Shown: positions 17,991 through 28,741 of the stretch, one piece after another
Position numbering within the stretch: the first letter of the stretch is position 1
Layout of the letters: every line of letters starts with the position of its first letter
Assembly (NCBI RefSeq): GCF_016909185.1
Contig: NZ_JAFBFH010000009.1
Span: 62,001-126,000 of the forward strand
DNA: 64,000 nt
Source: Siminovitchia thermophila
GTDB lineage: Bacteria; Bacillota; Bacilli; Bacillales; Bacillaceae_C
Reading direction: 5' to 3'
Translations under genes and position numbers: made by a program
The notes under the pieces: model-generated
Databases searched by the model: none
Seen by the model: only the letters and a program-made list of their open reading frames with translations
What the model was told of the DNA's origin: nothing

Positions 17991-20405
17991 TTAGCTTCTT
18001 AATTCCGCTCCCGCTTTTTTCTGGACAGCCTCCACTACTTTAGAATGGGCTGCCGCCACTTCTTCGTCTGTGAGCGTTTTGTCAGGAGCAGCAAAAGTCA
18101 GTGAGAATGCGATCGACTTTTTGCCGTCCGGCATATGCTCTCCTTCATAAAGATCAAACACATATATATCCTTGAGCCATTTCCCGCCCGCATCCTTGAT
18201 AATAGATGCCAATGTACCGGCATCTACGGCCTTGTCAACCACAAGCGCGATGTCCCTTGAAATCGCCGGAAAGCGAGGAATCGGCTTGTATCGTAATTCC
18301 GGATGCTCATAATGAAACAGCGGTTCAGCCATCAATTCGAACAAAATCGTATTTTTTAAATCGAACTCTTTTTGCAAGTGTGGATGCAGCTGGCCGACAA
18401 ATCCAATTTCTTCGCCGGCTAAATAGATTTGCGCCGTACGACCGGGATGCATGCCTTCAATTTGTGCAGGCTTCCATTCGATGTGGGGATCCACGCCGAG
18501 CTTTTTGAATAACCCTTCTAAAATCCCTTTTGCCACGAAAAAGTCAACCATTTTTTCTTCCCCTTGCCATGGATGGTCAACCCACATTCCTGTCATGGCC
18601 CCAGCGATATGTTCCCTTTCTTCTGGTTGGCGCCCTTCTCCTTCGTTTAAGAAAACGGAGCCGATTTCGTAAAGAGCAACTGATTCATTTTTCCGGGCAA
18701 TATTGTACGACAAGGATTCCAGTAATTGGGGAATCAGGCTTAATCGCAGTCGGCTTCGCTCCTCACTCATCGGCATAGAGAGCTTCACCGGCTCCCTATG
18801 TTCAAGAGAGAACATCACTGATTTGGCTTCACTTGTCAGCGAGTACGTAATCGCTTGGAATAATCCTGCCCCTTCAAGGAAGTCTCTTGTCATTCTCCGG
18901 TTTCTTTGTGCTTTAGTCAACCCACCGGGAGTTGCCTCTCCTTTTGGCAATGTTTTTGGCAAACGATCATAGCCATACAACCGGGCCACTTCTTCAATTA
19001 AATCTTCTTCAATCGAAATGTCGCCGCGTCGTGTTGGGACTGTGACTGTAATAAGGCTGCCTTCGATTTGAACCCCGAATTTTAAACGCTCAAAAATCTT
19101 CTTCACTTCATCCATACTAATTTCCGTACCAAGTACACGATTGATTTTTTCTAAAGTAATGGACACAACCGCCGGCTCAATCGATAAATGATTCGCTTCG
19201 ACAAGCCCTGTCAACACATCTCCGCCTGCATATTTGGCCATTAATTGCGCCGCCCGCTCGGCCGCGGGGCGCACCCGTTCCGGGTCAACACCTTTTTCAT
19301 AGCGCTGGCTTGCTTCACTTCGAAGGCCGTGATACTTTGAGGTATCGCGAATGGATTGTCCTGAAAAATAAGCCGATTCTAGTAAAATCGTTGTCGTATC
19401 GTCGTTTACTTCCGAGTCGGCGCCCCCCATAACACCCGCAAGTGCTACTGGGACTTTTCCGTTTGTGATGACAAGCTGTTCGGAAGTCAATGTCCGCTCA
19501 ATGTCATCCAATGTAACGATTTTCTCCCCTTCGCGGGCACGACGAACAACGACTTCTTTGGAGCCGAACAGGTCATAATCAAAGGCGTGCAGCGGCTGGC
19601 CATATTCAAGTAAAATATAGTTTGTAATGTCAACAACATTGTTATGTGGCCGGATACCGGCTGCCATAAGACGCATTTGCATCCAAAGCGGCGACGGTCC
19701 GATCTTCACATTTTTAATGATTTTGGCTGTATACAACGGATTATCCTCGGGTGCTTCTACTTTGACGGAAATCATACTTTCCGCTTTCTCGTCTGTTTCG
19801 TCGATTTCAATATCCGGCAGGTTGACATCTTGGTCAAGGATGGCCGCTGCTTCGTATGCCATACCCAGCATACTGAGGGCATCTGCCCGGTTTGGCGTTA
19901 AATCAAGCTCAAGTACTTCATCATCCAAATTGAGCAGTGGTATCGCGTCGGTGCCGGCTTCGACGTCATCCTTGAAAGCGTAAATACCGTCTGCGAACTC
20001 TTTGGGAACGAGCTTTCCTTCGATCCCAAGCTCCTGAAGGGAGCAAATCATGCCGTTTGACTCTTCTCCACGGAGCTTCGCTTTTTTAATTTTAAAATTG
20101 CCTGGCAGAACAGCCCCAACTTTTGCAACGATGACCTTCTGTCCTTTTGCGACATTTGGTGCGCCGCAGATGATTTGGACAGGCTCGCCTTCTCCAATAT
20201 CCACGAGACATTTTTTGAGTTTATCCGCTTGGGGATGCTGTTCGCATTCAAGGACTTCCCCTACGACAATTCCTTTCAATCCTTTGCTGAGCTGTTCTAC
20301 CCCGTCTACTTCAATTCCGCTTCTCGTTATTTTTTCCGCCAGTTCGGCGGCTGTTATATTTCCCAAGTCAACGTATTCTTGCAGCCATTTATAAGAAACT
20401 AACAT
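17991..20405 (-). CDS. pheT: Phenylalanine--tRNA ligase beta subunit
   Basis: Beta chain of the alpha2-beta2 PheRS that charges tRNA-Phe. The 804 residues contain the N-terminal EMAP-like tRNA-binding domain (about 40-150; [22 protein letters not shown]), the B3/B4 editing domain, B5, the catalytic-like core ([13 protein letters not shown]), and the C-terminal FDX-ACB anticodon domain ([13 protein letters not shown] ... [20 protein letters not shown]). It follows pheS by 17 bases and is controlled with it by the Phe T-box. Confidence 0.98.
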   Translation of the reverse strand: MLVSYKWLQEYVDLGNITAAELAEKITRSGIEVDGVEQLSKGLKGIVVGEVLECEQHPQADKLKKCLVDIGEGEPVQIICGAPNVAKGQKVIVAKVGAVLPGNFKIKKAKLRGEESNGMICSLQELGIEGKLVPKEFADGIYAFKDDVEAGTDAIPLLNLDDEVLELDLTPNRADALSMLGMAYEAAAILDQDVNLPDIEIDETDEKAESMISVKVEAPEDNPLYTAKIIKNVKIGPSPLWMQMRLMAAGIRPHNNVVDITNYILLEYGQPLHAFDYDLFGSKEVVVRRAREGEKIVTLDDIERTLTSEQLVITNGKVPVALAGVMGGADSEVNDDTTTILLESAYFSGQSIRDTSKYHGLRSEASQRYEKGVDPERVRPAAERAAQLMAKYAGGDVLTGLVEANHLSIEPAVVSITLEKINRVLGTEISMDEVKKIFERLKFGVQIEGSLITVTVPTRRGDISIEEDLIEEVARLYGYDRLPKTLPKGEATPGGLTKAQRNRRMTRDFLEGAGLFQAITYSLTSEAKSVMFSLEHREPVKLSMPMSEERSRLRLSLIPQLLESLSYNIARKNESVALYEIGSVFLNEGEGRQPEEREHIAGAMTGMWVDHPWQGEEKMVDFFVAKGILEGLFKKLGVDPHIEWKPAQIEGMHPGRTAQIYLAGEEIGFVGQLHPHLQKEFDLKNTILFELMAEPLFHYEHPELRYKPIPRFPAISRDIALVVDKAVDAGTLASIIKDAGGKWLKDIYVFDLYEGEHMPDGKKSIAFSLTFAAPDKTLTDEEVAAAHSKVVEAVQKKAGAELRS

Positions 20406-20422
20406 GTGTTTACCCTCCCGAT

Positions 20423-21460
20423 CTATTCTTGGACAGCGAATTGTTTAAGAAAACGAATATCATTTGTATAGAAATGGCGAATGTCATCAATTCCATATTT
20501 CAGTATGGCGATTCGGTCAGGCCCCATTCCAAACGCGAATCCTGTATATTTTTTCGAATCAAAACCGGCCATTTCCAGCACGTTCGGATGAACCATGCCC
20601 GCCCCCAAAATTTCTATCCAACCCGTTTGTTTACAAACGCGGCAACCGTCGCCCTGGCAAATTTTACAGGAAATATCCATCTCGACGGATGGTTCCGTGA
20701 ACGGGAAAAAGCTTGGACGCAAGCGAATTTCCCGATCTTCCCCGAACATTTTTTTCGCAAACACTTCAAGCGTTCCTTTTAAGTCGCCCATCGTGATATT
20801 TTCATCAACGACAAGCCCTTCGATTTGCATAAATTGATGGGAGTGTGTCGCATCATCATCGTCACGACGGTATACTTTTCCGGGACAGATGATTTTGACC
20901 GGCCCTTTTCCTTTGTGTTTCTCCATTGTTCGGGTCTGTACCGGCGATGTGTGAGTGCGGAGCATGATTTCCTCTGAGATGTAAAAGGAATCCTGCATAT
21001 CACGCGCTGGATGTCCTTTTGGAAAATTCATTGCTTCAAAATTGTAATAGTCCAATTCCACTTCGGGACCTTCCGCTACTTTATATCCCATGCCGATAAA
21101 TAAGTCTTCCACCTCTTCGATAATTTTCGTAAGCGGATGACGGCTCCCCATTTTAACCGGCCTGCCGGGAAGCGTAATGTCGATTGTTTCCGATTCAAGC
21201 TTCTTGCGAACAGCTTCTTGTTCCAATTCCTCATGTTTGTTTTCAATCGCTTTGGCAATCGTCTCTCTCACCATATTGGCGAGTGCCCCCATTTTTGGGC
21301 GCTCTTCCGCTGATAATTTGCCCATGCCCCGTAACACTTCCGTAATGGGCCCCTTTTTCCCCAGATACGCAACACGAACTTGATTTAACTCTTTTAAATC
21401 AGCGGCATCTTTAATTTCCACAAGCGCCTTCGTCTCCAAGCTCTTTAACTTTTCCTCCAT
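20423..21460 (-). CDS. pheS: Phenylalanine--tRNA ligase alpha subunit
   Basis: Catalytic class II chain of PheRS, 345 residues as usual. An N-terminal coiled-coil arm (1-90) precedes motif 1 ([20 protein letters not shown]), motif 2 ([17 protein letters not shown]) and motif 3 ([18 protein letters not shown]). A cysteine-rich insert ([12 protein letters not shown]) is present. The ATG has GGAGG upstream. Transcription is governed by the T-box leader immediately upstream. Confidence 0.98.
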   Translation of the reverse strand: MEEKLKSLETKALVEIKDAADLKELNQVRVAYLGKKGPITEVLRGMGKLSAEERPKMGALANMVRETIAKAIENKHEELEQEAVRKKLESETIDITLPGRPVKMGSRHPLTKIIEEVEDLFIGMGYKVAEGPEVELDYYNFEAMNFPKGHPARDMQDSFYISEEIMLRTHTSPVQTRTMEKHKGKGPVKIICPGKVYRRDDDDATHSHQFMQIEGLVVDENITMGDLKGTLEVFAKKMFGEDREIRLRPSFFPFTEPSVEMDISCKICQGDGCRVCKQTGWIEILGAGMVHPNVLEMAGFDSKKYTGFAFGMGPDRIAILKYGIDDIRHFYTNDIRFLKQFAVQE

Positions 21461-21497
21461 TTATGAATTCCTCCTTCTTTTATTGCAAATAAAAAAA

Positions 21498-21765
21498 GCC
21501 CGCCCCCAAGCAAGGGACGAGGCTATGGTCGCGGTACCACCCTTATAAACATGTTATCATGTTCACTTCATTGTCATAACGGCCGTGCCGGGTCATCTTT
21601 ACGCTGTTGTTTGCCAGACAGCGGTCCCGATGCCAACTCGAGAGATGAACTTCACCTGGATTGTCACTGAAAATGCTTGCAGTCAAGGCACTTTCTCCCT
21701 GTAAGTTTCCTCCGGTTACTTTTCTCCGTCATCGTTTTTCCATATAGATATTCACATTATAGCCG
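21498..21765 (-). ncRNA. T-box riboswitch, phenylalanine-specific, upstream of pheS
   Basis: The conserved T-box AGGGTGGTACCGCG is on the minus strand at 21530-21543, followed by the GC-rich terminator stem (GCCTCGTCCC ... GGGGCGGGC then T7) at 21498-21523. The leader starts near 21765. In the stem I region the loop GTGAAGTTCATCTC offers TTC (21647-21649) as the Phe specifier codon. Uncharged tRNA-Phe should favour the antiterminator and switch on pheST. Confidence 0.93.
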
Positions 21766-21785
21766 TTCATTTTGAAAAATTCAAA

Positions 21786-22538
21786 TCATGTTCTTAAATG
21801 ATACATAAGGATACCGGCAGCGACTGCCACGTTCAAGGATTCGCTTTTTCCATAAATTGGTATATAAATGTTTTGATCGGTTATGTCAAGGATTCGTTCC
21901 GAAACACCGGCACCTTCATTGCCAACGATCAATGCAAATGATTCCGCTGGGCGTATCTCTTTGTAAGTGACCGCGTTGCGGAGTGCTGTACCGTAAACAG
22001 GGATGCCTTGGGCTTTTAATGGCGGAATCCATTCCAGTACATTGCCCGAGGCAATTTGGAGGTGAAAATGGCTGCCTTGGGCTGAACGAATCACTTTCGG
22101 ATTATATAAATCCCCCGTACCTTCGCCAAAAATAACAGCCTCAACACCCGCCGCATCCGCCGTCCTGATCATGGTTCCGATATTTCCCGGGTCTTGCACG
22201 CCATCCAGCAGCAAAAAACGTTTGTTGACAGTTGGATCAGGCTTCACCAACTTTTTTTTACAAAGAGCGAACATACCTTGCGGAGTTTCCGTCCCTGATA
22301 TCACATGGCAGATTTCCGGGGAAATGAACGTAATGGGAATATCGGCTTCTTTGACATATTCCGGGATCGGCTGATTGTGTTCAATCATCAGCTCGATAAG
22401 CTCATCTGTTTTTAGCGCTTCTTCTATAAGATGAGCTCCTTCGATCAAATAGGTCCCGGTTTGGTCGCGCCCTTTTTTTGTATTCAGTTTTTTCCACGCT
22501 TTGACACGCGGATTTTTTACAGATTGTAATACGTCCAT
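21786..22538 (-). CDS. ysgA: TrmH/SpoU-family RNA 2'-O-methyltransferase
   Basis: SAM-dependent ribose methyltransferase for rRNA or tRNA; the exact target is not clear. The 250-residue protein has an N-terminal substrate-binding domain (SVKNPRVKAWKKL) and the SPOUT knot with motif 1 DPGNIGTMIRTADAAG, motif 2 IVGNEGAGVSE and motif 3 IPIYGKSESLNVAVAAGI. In B. subtilis ysgA also lies directly upstream of the pheST T-box. Confidence 0.92.
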   Translation of the reverse strand: MDVLQSVKNPRVKAWKKLNTKKGRDQTGTYLIEGAHLIEEALKTDELIELMIEHNQPIPEYVKEADIPITFISPEICHVISGTETPQGMFALCKKKLVKPDPTVNKRFLLLDGVQDPGNIGTMIRTADAAGVEAVIFGEGTGDLYNPKVIRSAQGSHFHLQIASGNVLEWIPPLKAQGIPVYGTALRNAVTYKEIRPAESFALIVGNEGAGVSERILDITDQNIYIPIYGKSESLNVAVAAGILMYHLRT

Positions 22539-22971
22539 GACAAAGTATTTCCTTTCTGGTTATATCCCGCAATAACGGATAGTCAGCCCCACATAATCTA
22601 AAGGGTATCGAAGGGATTATTCGGGACAACCGCCACTCAAAGTCCGATTGTTTCGGGTCGACAACAACGCACCAGGCATGGCATTTTTTCAATGATGGCA
22701 ACCACAAACAAAGGAGTGGTGATAGGCAAAATATACGAGTGCAAGCGAAGCGGCAAAGCGGAAATTGACGCATCGTCAGGGCTTGAAAAAAGCGCGAGCT
22801 TTAAGATAAGGATAGCTCTTAACAGGAGTTATGGGTGCTTAAGGGTTGCAGACTCATAACGCCGCATCGCGAGCGCCTTCCCCCTTCTGATTAAAGTTTC
22901 GCTTTATCATTGTACATAATTCTGACCGTTTGCGAAAAGCTAATAAAAAGATTTGAAAAGGAGTCTAAAGG
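22539..22971. other. Gene-free stretch with degenerate repeat
   Basis: No credible gene. AAAGTTTCGCTTTATC at 22893-22908 matches the dispersed repeat end (reverse orientation). The run GTGCAAGCGAAGCGG at about 22740 resembles GTGCGAGCGCAAGCGG at 58028, suggesting a shared old intergenic element. The sspI promoter must lie near 22910-22960. Confidence 0.5.
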
Positions 22972-23181
22972 ATGGATATAAATATTCGAAAAGCCGTAAT
23001 CCATAACGTATCAGATAATGACCAGGCGCAATTGCGGGATACGATCGTTGATGCCATTCAGCGCGGAGAAGAAAAATTGCTTCCAGGGCTAGGAGTTCTT
23101 TTTGAAGTCATTTGGCAACATGCTGATGAACAAGAGAAAAGCAATATGCTCGAAACATTAGAACAAGGCTTGAAACATTAG
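22972..23181 (+). CDS. sspI: Small acid-soluble spore protein I
   Basis: Minor SASP made in the forespore. The 69-residue product has the family signature [22 protein letters not shown] and [28 protein letters not shown] lies before the ATG. Its end carries a 20-base tandem duplication, so the reading now stops at TAG after GLKH. A terminator follows. This gene alone shows the organism makes endospores; in B. subtilis it also follows ysgA. Confidence 0.97.
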   Translation: MDINIRKAVIHNVSDNDQAQLRDTIVDAIQRGEEKLLPGLGVLFEVIWQHADEQEKSNMLETLEQGLKH

Positions 23182-23191
23182 AACAAGGCTT
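23152..23191 (+). repeat. 20-base perfect tandem duplication across the sspI stop
   Basis: GAAACATTAGAACAAGGCTT occurs twice in a row (23152-23171 and 23172-23191). Without the second copy the gene would end GLKQ-stop; with it the first copy's junction makes a TAG. Confidence 0.95.
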
Positions 23192-23198
23192 GAAACAG

Positions 23199-23226
23199 TA
23201 AAAGCGGCATAAAAGCCGCTTTTTTG
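23199..23226 (+). terminator. Terminator of sspI
   Basis: Stem AAAGCGGC/GCCGCTTT followed by TTTTTT. May also serve the convergent gene at 23229. Confidence 0.88.
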
Positions 23227-23228
23227 CT

Positions 23229-23681
23229 TTAAAAAAGCATCTTGAATGTTAACAAGCCGTAGTGCGCGGCTACACCAAAAACAATAGACCATAACGCCAA
23301 GCTGCTTGTCATCCACAGCAGTGTCCAATTTCTCGTTGCTCCAAGGGTTAGACCAATGAAAGCCGCAATGTGAATACCAATGAAAATCGGTCCAAGCAAA
23401 CTAAGGCCCGGCAAACCATATTTATTCCAAATTCGCTTCGCTCTCACCAGCCGCTTTCCGGATGTTTTTTGCTCCCCTTTTTTTCTCACCCAAAAATCCT
23501 TGATTTTATCAAATAAATATACGAGTAAGATGATTGTCGACAAATTACCAAGAAAAGCCACAATCACAACATAAGTCGACGACAAACCCCGGATGATGCC
23601 AAGCGGTATGACGGCAGCCACTTCAATCCATGGTACAGCTGCCAATAAGAAAATAATGACATATTCCCATATACTTCCCAT
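23229..23681 (-). CDS. Small multidrug export-like membrane protein
   Basis: A 150-residue protein of the COG2426/Sm_multidrug_ex type with about four hydrophobic segments (around 5-25, 32-55, 90-115 and 125-148). The family feature is the early PWIEVAAVIPLGIIRGLS. The family name is historical and export has not been shown for most members. AGGAG lies before the ATG at 23681; the longer frame adds a cytoplasmic tail with no ribosome site. Confidence 0.75.
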   Translation of the reverse strand: MGSIWEYVIIFLLAAVPWIEVAAVIPLGIIRGLSSTYVVIVAFLGNLSTIILLVYLFDKIKDFWVRKKGEQKTSGKRLVRAKRIWNKYGLPGLSLLGPIFIGIHIAAFIGLTLGATRNWTLLWMTSSLALWSIVFGVAAHYGLLTFKMLF

Positions 23682-23778
23682 CGTTTCTCCTCTGCAATAT
23701 AAATCACGAATGAACATTCCCAAATTTTATTGCTTTAACCAATGTTTTCGAGCACTACCTGATTCTCTCCGTGCTCCA

Positions 23779-24864
23779 TCATCCATAAATGATGTGCTTT
23801 GCCGTCTCCCGATCCAATCTTTTAACGACCTCTGTAATCAATTTCACCGTATTTTCATAATCATCACGGTGCAAAATGGCTCCATGTGTATGAATGTAGC
23901 GGGTTGCGATCGTAATCGCTATAGATGGCACACCCTCTCCGGTCAAATGCGTAGCTCCGGCATCGGTCCCGCCACCGGGCATAGCATCAAACTGGTAAGG
24001 GATGTCATGCTCGTCAGCGGTCTTTGTGACAAAATCCCGAAGCCCTTTATGAGATACGAGGGAAGCATCGTATAAAATAATTTGCGGACCTTCACCTATT
24101 TTTGCTTGGGCTTCTTTTTCCGATACACCGGGTGTATCTCCGGCAATCCCTACATCCACCGCGATGGCAATATCAGGTTGAATGCGGTTAGCCGCAGTTT
24201 TAGCACCTCTTAAACCGACTTCTTCCTGGACAGTGCCCACTCCGTACACGACGTTTCCATGCTTTTCATCTTTTAGGTTTTTCAAGACATCTATCGCAAT
24301 AGCGCAGCCAATACGGTTATCCCATGCTTTCGCCAGCAGCATTTTTTCATTTTTCATTACTGTGAATTCAAACGATGGCACAACCATGTCTCCGGGACGG
24401 ACTCCCCACTCTTTTGCTTCTTCTTTGCTGGATGCGCCAATGTCAATAAACATATCTTTTATATCAACCGGCTTTTTTCTCGCTTCAGGAGATAATATAT
24501 GGGGTGGCTTGGATCCGATCACGCCCGTTATGTCACCGTTGGCCGTCACAACCGTTACCCGCTGTGCCAACATCACCTGTGACCACCAGCCGCCAACCGT
24601 TTGAAAGCGCAAAAATCCTTTGTCATCAATTTGCGTTACCATGAAGCCAATCTCATCCAAGTGCCCGGCAATCATGATTTTCGGGCCATTTGTTTCACCC
24701 GTTTTTTGGGCAATCAAGCTTCCAAGGCCATCAGTGCTGATTTCATCACAATAGGGGGCTATGTACTTTTCCATCACTTCGCGCGCTTCCCGTTCATTTC
24801 CGGCAATTCCTCTTGCATCCGTTAACTCTTTCAGCATTGTCAGCGTCTCATCTAATTGCTTCAT
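23779..24864 (-). CDS. ysdC: M42 family metallopeptidase (YsdC-like)
   Basis: Co-catalytic metal aminopeptidase of the M42 clan, often mislabelled endoglucanase, which trims peptides in the cytoplasm as a dodecameric shell. The 361-residue protein shows the metal ligands: [12 protein letters not shown] (His), [15 protein letters not shown] (bridging Asp), [12 protein letters not shown] (catalytic Glu pair), [13 protein letters not shown] (Asp) and [15 protein letters not shown] (His). The PDZ-like insert lies between about residues 70 and 165. The neighbourhood with ysdB and rplT is as in B. subtilis. Confidence 0.93.
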   Translation of the reverse strand: MKQLDETLTMLKELTDARGIAGNEREAREVMEKYIAPYCDEISTDGLGSLIAQKTGETNGPKIMIAGHLDEIGFMVTQIDDKGFLRFQTVGGWWSQVMLAQRVTVVTANGDITGVIGSKPPHILSPEARKKPVDIKDMFIDIGASSKEEAKEWGVRPGDMVVPSFEFTVMKNEKMLLAKAWDNRIGCAIAIDVLKNLKDEKHGNVVYGVGTVQEEVGLRGAKTAANRIQPDIAIAVDVGIAGDTPGVSEKEAQAKIGEGPQIILYDASLVSHKGLRDFVTKTADEHDIPYQFDAMPGGGTDAGATHLTGEGVPSIAITIATRYIHTHGAILHRDDYENTVKLITEVVKRLDRETAKHIIYG

Positions 24865-24925
24865 TTTATTTCATCCTCCATTGATCGAAACTTATAGTTA
24901 AATGGCTGAAACGAAAAAAGCGATC

Positions 24926-25429
24926 TTAATATCCTTCATCTTGCCGTTTATAGTTTACCTTGTTTTTCATTTTATAAGCTTCTTGCACTTCATCCATCGA
25001 AAATCCGAGTGAATGTCCCAAAACAAAGTATCTGCGGAGTAACTGTTCATAATCTTCCGCGCTCCTCGATTGGCGCAGAGCGTTCACACGTTCAAATACC
25101 GCAAGGAATCCACGGACTAAATCTTCATTTCCTTCATGAGATATAATAGAGAACTCCCTTTCCTCCAACCCGAGATCCAGCCCGATCGATAAAATAAAAT
25201 GTATGCCATCGACGAATTCCTCTAAGATCTTTTCCCTTTCCGCTGCCGGCTTTTTGCTCCAAAATTTAAAGCATCTTGTTTCATTCGCCAATTCTCCGAT
25301 TTCTACTAGTAAAGCCAATATTTTTTTGTCTGTTACATCTTCTTTCTGTAAACCATGATTTGTTTCTATATAACGGTCCAGCTCCCGCTGCATGGTAAAC
25401 CAATCCTGAAAAGTCATTTTTTGGCTCAC
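24926..25429 (-). CDS. Dimeric dUTPase family protein
   Basis: All-alpha NTP pyrophosphatase of the dUTPase_2 type that hydrolyses dUTP (and dUDP) to dUMP, keeping uracil out of DNA. Metal-binding acidic motifs are LALLVEIGELANETRCFKFW (ExxxE) and LEEFVDGIHFILSIGLDL (ExxxD). Length 167 is typical. This form replaces or adds to trimeric dUTPase and is common in Firmicutes and phages. Divergent from ysdB. Confidence 0.88.
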   Translation of the reverse strand: MSQKMTFQDWFTMQRELDRYIETNHGLQKEDVTDKKILALLVEIGELANETRCFKFWSKKPAAEREKILEEFVDGIHFILSIGLDLGLEEREFSIISHEGNEDLVRGFLAVFERVNALRQSRSAEDYEQLLRRYFVLGHSLGFSMDEVQEAYKMKNKVNYKRQDEGY

Positions 25430-25458
25430 TCCTCTTTTTTAAAAAATTATACCAGAAA

Positions 25459-25485
25459 TGAAACCTTTTCGCTTGTTTGTACGTA
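25459..25485 (+). promoter_or_regulatory. Sigma-W promoter of ysdB
   Basis: TGAAAC (25459-25464) and CGTA (25482-25485) are separated by 17 bases, the known sigma-W pattern. B. subtilis ysdB is a sigma-W regulon gene, so sequence and context agree. Confidence 0.85.
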
Positions 25486-25520
25486 TATGGGGGTATTGAT
25501 ATTGAATGGGAGGAATCGTC

Positions 25521-25913
25521 ATGATTTTGCTGTTTAGGATCGCTATTTTGGCACTCATTATTTACTTATTTTATACAGCAATCAAGTTTATTATTGATCC
25601 AAAGAGGAAGCTGGAAAGCGCCCATGAACAGAAACGATTCTTTTTTTATGATATCCCTGACAACATAAGAAAAAATTTTCTCATTACTTATAAAGGTGTC
25701 ATGTTTGAGGGAGAAAAATATTTGGGGACGACTGACAAGTCATTTGAAGTCGTATCCATTTTTGTTTTTCCACATAACAATGATTTACTTCATGGATTGG
25801 GTTATGAAGATTTTGTTTTTATTGAAAACGAAATCAAATTGCGCTATCCCAATGCAGTAATTGACTGGAAAAGCCCGATCAAAGAATTGCTGAAAAAAAA
25901 CAGAGCGGACTAA
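25521..25913 (+). CDS. ysdB: Sigma-W pathway protein YsdB
   Basis: A 130-residue protein with one N-terminal membrane span (ILLFRIAILALIIYLFYTAI) and a soluble part containing DPKRKLESAHEQKRF, NFLITYKGVMFEGEKYLGTT and IDWKSPIKELL, closely like B. subtilis YsdB, which has the same length. GGGAGG sits before the ATG at 25521. The role is described only as part of the sigma-W envelope stress response. Convergent with the next gene, with 1 base between stops. Confidence 0.9.
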   Translation: MILLFRIAILALIIYLFYTAIKFIIDPKRKLESAHEQKRFFFYDIPDNIRKNFLITYKGVMFEGEKYLGTTDKSFEVVSIFVFPHNNDLLHGLGYEDFVFIENEIKLRYPNAVIDWKSPIKELLKKNRAD

Positions 25914-25914
25914 T

Positions 25915-26499
25915 TTATGCCGAATGGTGGCCAAAAAAATCAGACCATTTAATGACACTGACCCTTTCCCTTAGAATATAAACCAAAATGAATAAAGATA
26001 TAACAATCATTATGGCCATGAACGGTGAAAAGCTGGTAATAAATTCTCCAAATACAGTGTAGAAAAAAGCGAGCGGAACATTCGTTGCAACTGCTCCCCT
26101 CATAAATCCGCGAAAATCAGGCCGCCTTTCCAATAGACAAAGGTTGAGCAAGTGATAATGAAAAAAAGGAATGAGCCTGAGGACCGCAATTTGGCCGACC
26201 GTCATTTTTGTATAGGGACCGAACCATTTCGTTTTGATGGACATGAGTTTGGACCGTGTCCTGTGAAGCTTGCCGATGCCAAAATAAAATACGGCCGAAA
26301 GTACGAGCAATCCTGCCAATGAATAAGCCGTTCCCAACAAACTTCCAAACATCATACCGCCAGCCATGCAAACAAATGCAACTGGAATAAACATAAATTG
26401 CCTGACAACATGAAAAAAAATAAAGATCACGGGGGCTAACATTCCGCTATCCTTCACGAGTGAAAGCATTATAAATAATTGCTCATTCAAGGTGATCAC
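25915..26499 (-). CDS. TVP38/TMEM64 (DedA-like) membrane protein
   Basis: Integral membrane protein of 194 residues with the SNARE-associated/VTT domain: about five hydrophobic segments, GMMFGSLLGTAYSLAGLLVLSAVFYFGIG in the middle (the conserved F-G-S-L-G...G core), and LRLIPFFHYHLLNL, where DedA relatives usually have R-x-x-P. Family members take part in phospholipid flipping or small-molecule handling in the membrane; the substrate here is unknown. Confidence 0.8.
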   Translation of the reverse strand: MITLNEQLFIMLSLVKDSGMLAPVIFIFFHVVRQFMFIPVAFVCMAGGMMFGSLLGTAYSLAGLLVLSAVFYFGIGKLHRTRSKLMSIKTKWFGPYTKMTVGQIAVLRLIPFFHYHLLNLCLLERRPDFRGFMRGAVATNVPLAFFYTVFGEFITSFSPFMAIMIVISLFILVYILRERVSVIKWSDFFGHHSA

Positions 26500-26620
26500 C
26501 TGCTTTCCTCTACAATTGTATTTTCATGTTGTTTTGGTTATGACTGATGGCCAAGAAGTAACAACGGCTTAAATCGTGTTTAGCCACATACGGATAAATC
26601 GGATCGAGCTTACATTTTAA

Positions 26621-26960
<340 letters not shown>

Positions 26961-27078
26961 GCGGGAAGTTTCACTTTATTCGTTATTGATCAGAAGCACT
27001 ATTCCACCTCCCCCCCGGTTAGCGAGGCATAAGGTTTGTATGCATATCAGCCATGAATCTATCATCATATAAAATGAA

Positions 27079-27381
27079 GTGATGGCCAAACACGCCAGGC
27101 TGTATGGAATGAAGCGCAAATCCATAGTGTGCCAGCCTTATCTGGATCTGCTTGCCAAACGGCCAAGAGCGATTAAGTATTCAAATATGTACGACCAATT
27201 CCCTCCAGTGTGGACAAAGTTTCTCCGCGACTGTACAGAAGAGGAACAGAAAGCTATTCTTCGGTTATTGGGAAAGCTTCTGAAAAAAAGTGACTTTTCT
27301 CTGTTAAACGAAGCGTTGGCTCTGGCTTGGGCCAATGGCCAGCCAAGTGCCGAAGAGATCCAGCACACTTTTTCTCTCTGA
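27079..27381 (+). pseudogene. C-terminal remnant of an IS21-type transposase (IstA)
   Basis: About 85 codons resemble the C-terminal tail of IstA: PYLDLLAKRPRAIKYSNMYD, WTKFLRDCTEEEQKAILRLL, and a final SLLNEALALAWANGQPSAEE. The DDE catalytic core, IstB and terminal repeats are not seen, so this is a remnant. Its presence marks 26.5-28.8 kb as a former mobile-element landing zone. Confidence 0.6.
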
Positions 27382-27554
27382 TTCATCAGGAAAGCCGACA
27401 TATCTTCCTTCTTTTTTGTTTATATGTCTTTTACTTTCCTAATATTTGAAATTCTCTTTATAGACAAAAGAGTGTTTCAGGATATGTTTTTAAATAAGTT
27501 ATGATATGTTGTATTAAACCGAGCTTAAATTTATTCTGGAGTGGAGGGGATCTT

Positions 27555-28091
27555 TTGGCTCCATTTATTTTAGTAATCATTTCTATTATTGGTTATTTCA
27601 TTATCTTAAATAGTAAAGTTGAGAATAAGGGGTTAATCATTTTTGAAAAAGTGATATCATCTTTAATTTCGGCATTACTAATTTCATTGTATTTCGCGCA
27701 ATTAGGTTATACTCCAGTAGAAAATCGAGAAATAGGCGTTCCCTATAGTTCTTTTGAAGAACTATTCGGTATTTATCTTACTTTTTTCTTGCCTGTTTAT
27801 TTAGTGTATGGAACCGTCCTATCTTATTTTATAGATTATAAATCTGCAAAGCTAGAGATACACAATTTATTTTTAACGTATGTTGTGAAACTTATTGGAT
27901 ATGCTTTAGGAGGCATCTTAAGTGTAGGTGTATTATTAATTTTAATTTCCACCTCAACTTCTATGTTAAATATTGATAACCCATTTAGTATATTAGCAAG
28001 CTTAGCAAGCGGAATTGTGCCATCACTACTTTTGTATCACGTTTCCTTACTTGTCAATCTTTTTTTAAAAACACTAAAATTTTATAAGTGA
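27555..28091 (+). CDS. Uncharacterised multi-span membrane protein
   Basis: I do not recognise the family. The 178-residue product starts at a TTG with GGAGGGG 5 bases upstream, and has five or so hydrophobic segments (about 3-20, 32-52, 75-98, 112-140 and 148-170). Between them lie short polar loops such as NSKVENKG and EFGVPYSS-like sequence. Base composition is markedly more AT-rich than the flanking core genes. It is wedged between an IS21 remnant and a group II intron remnant, so acquisition with mobile DNA is likely. The gene itself appears intact. Confidence 0.6.
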   Translation: MAPFILVIISIIGYFIILNSKVENKGLIIFEKVISSLISALLISLYFAQLGYTPVENREIGVPYSSFEELFGIYLTFFLPVYLVYGTVLSYFIDYKSAKLEIHNLFLTYVVKLIGYALGGILSVGVLLILISTSTSMLNIDNPFSILASLASGIVPSLLLYHVSLLVNLFLKTLKFYK

Positions 28092-28094
28092 GAT

Positions 28095-28737
28095 GATTTC
28101 CTCTTTGTTTCTTACCTTATATCCCACTAGATCTTCTACAGTCATTCCATCCACTCCGGCTGCACCTTTATTCCTTTTCACCTGCTTGAATGCTTGATTG
28201 AGGTGTTCTCTTTCCAGAATTTTGTCGAGTAGTTTTTCTTCGTACACGCTCGTTATTTCATCTCTGTCTCGTGAAGTTGGTATCCACTTTTACGCATGAT
28301 GCCAGTGGTCTTTTTTCCTCTTCCAATCAAGATTTCTAAAACGATAAAATGGTTCTCAGCCTTTCGCTCCTTCTAACTTTCATTAGACTTCTTCACTACT
28401 ACGTCTTCTGCTGACTCCTCACTATCCAGTCTTACATCGCTATAAGATTTTGGCGTAGATCAGTGTGACCTCCTCAGTTAAAGCGCGAACTCTTTCCCTC
28501 CATCTATCTGCCATATATACACCGTATGACAGTCGTAGCTATCGGACTTTAACTTCTTTTGCAGTCTTATCCTCGTACGTTGCCTCTTATATGATTTCTG
28601 TTCGTCAGACCAGAGGTTTGCCTCGAGCTTCCTTCAGATTCCACGTCCCATGGACACCCTTGCCATTAGCTAACAGTTCCTACTGCCAAGCCTGTAGTGG
28701 ACTTTCACCACCAAGTTATAGCCCATGCCGGGCGCAA
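28095..28737 (-). mobile_element. 5' fragment of a group II intron with truncated reverse transcriptase
   Basis: Read on the minus strand the element begins near 28737 with TTGCGCCCGGCATGGGC (usual intron start GTGCG with its first base changed), followed by domain I-like sequence GGTGGTGAAAGTCCAC and about 450 bases of ribozyme. Near 28240-28100 is the start of the intron-encoded protein, with KLLDKILEREHLNQAFKQV and KRNKGAAGVDGMTVEDL of reverse-transcriptase region 0/1. The rest of the protein, the maturase domain and domains V-VI are missing. The 5' end abuts the T-run of the rplT terminator. Confidence 0.75.
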
Positions 28738-28741
28738 ATAA

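Noticed and set aside
17798-18043. 81-codon plus-strand frame between ctaG and pheT
   Set aside because: It runs through the pheT terminator and into pheT antisense; no ribosome site.
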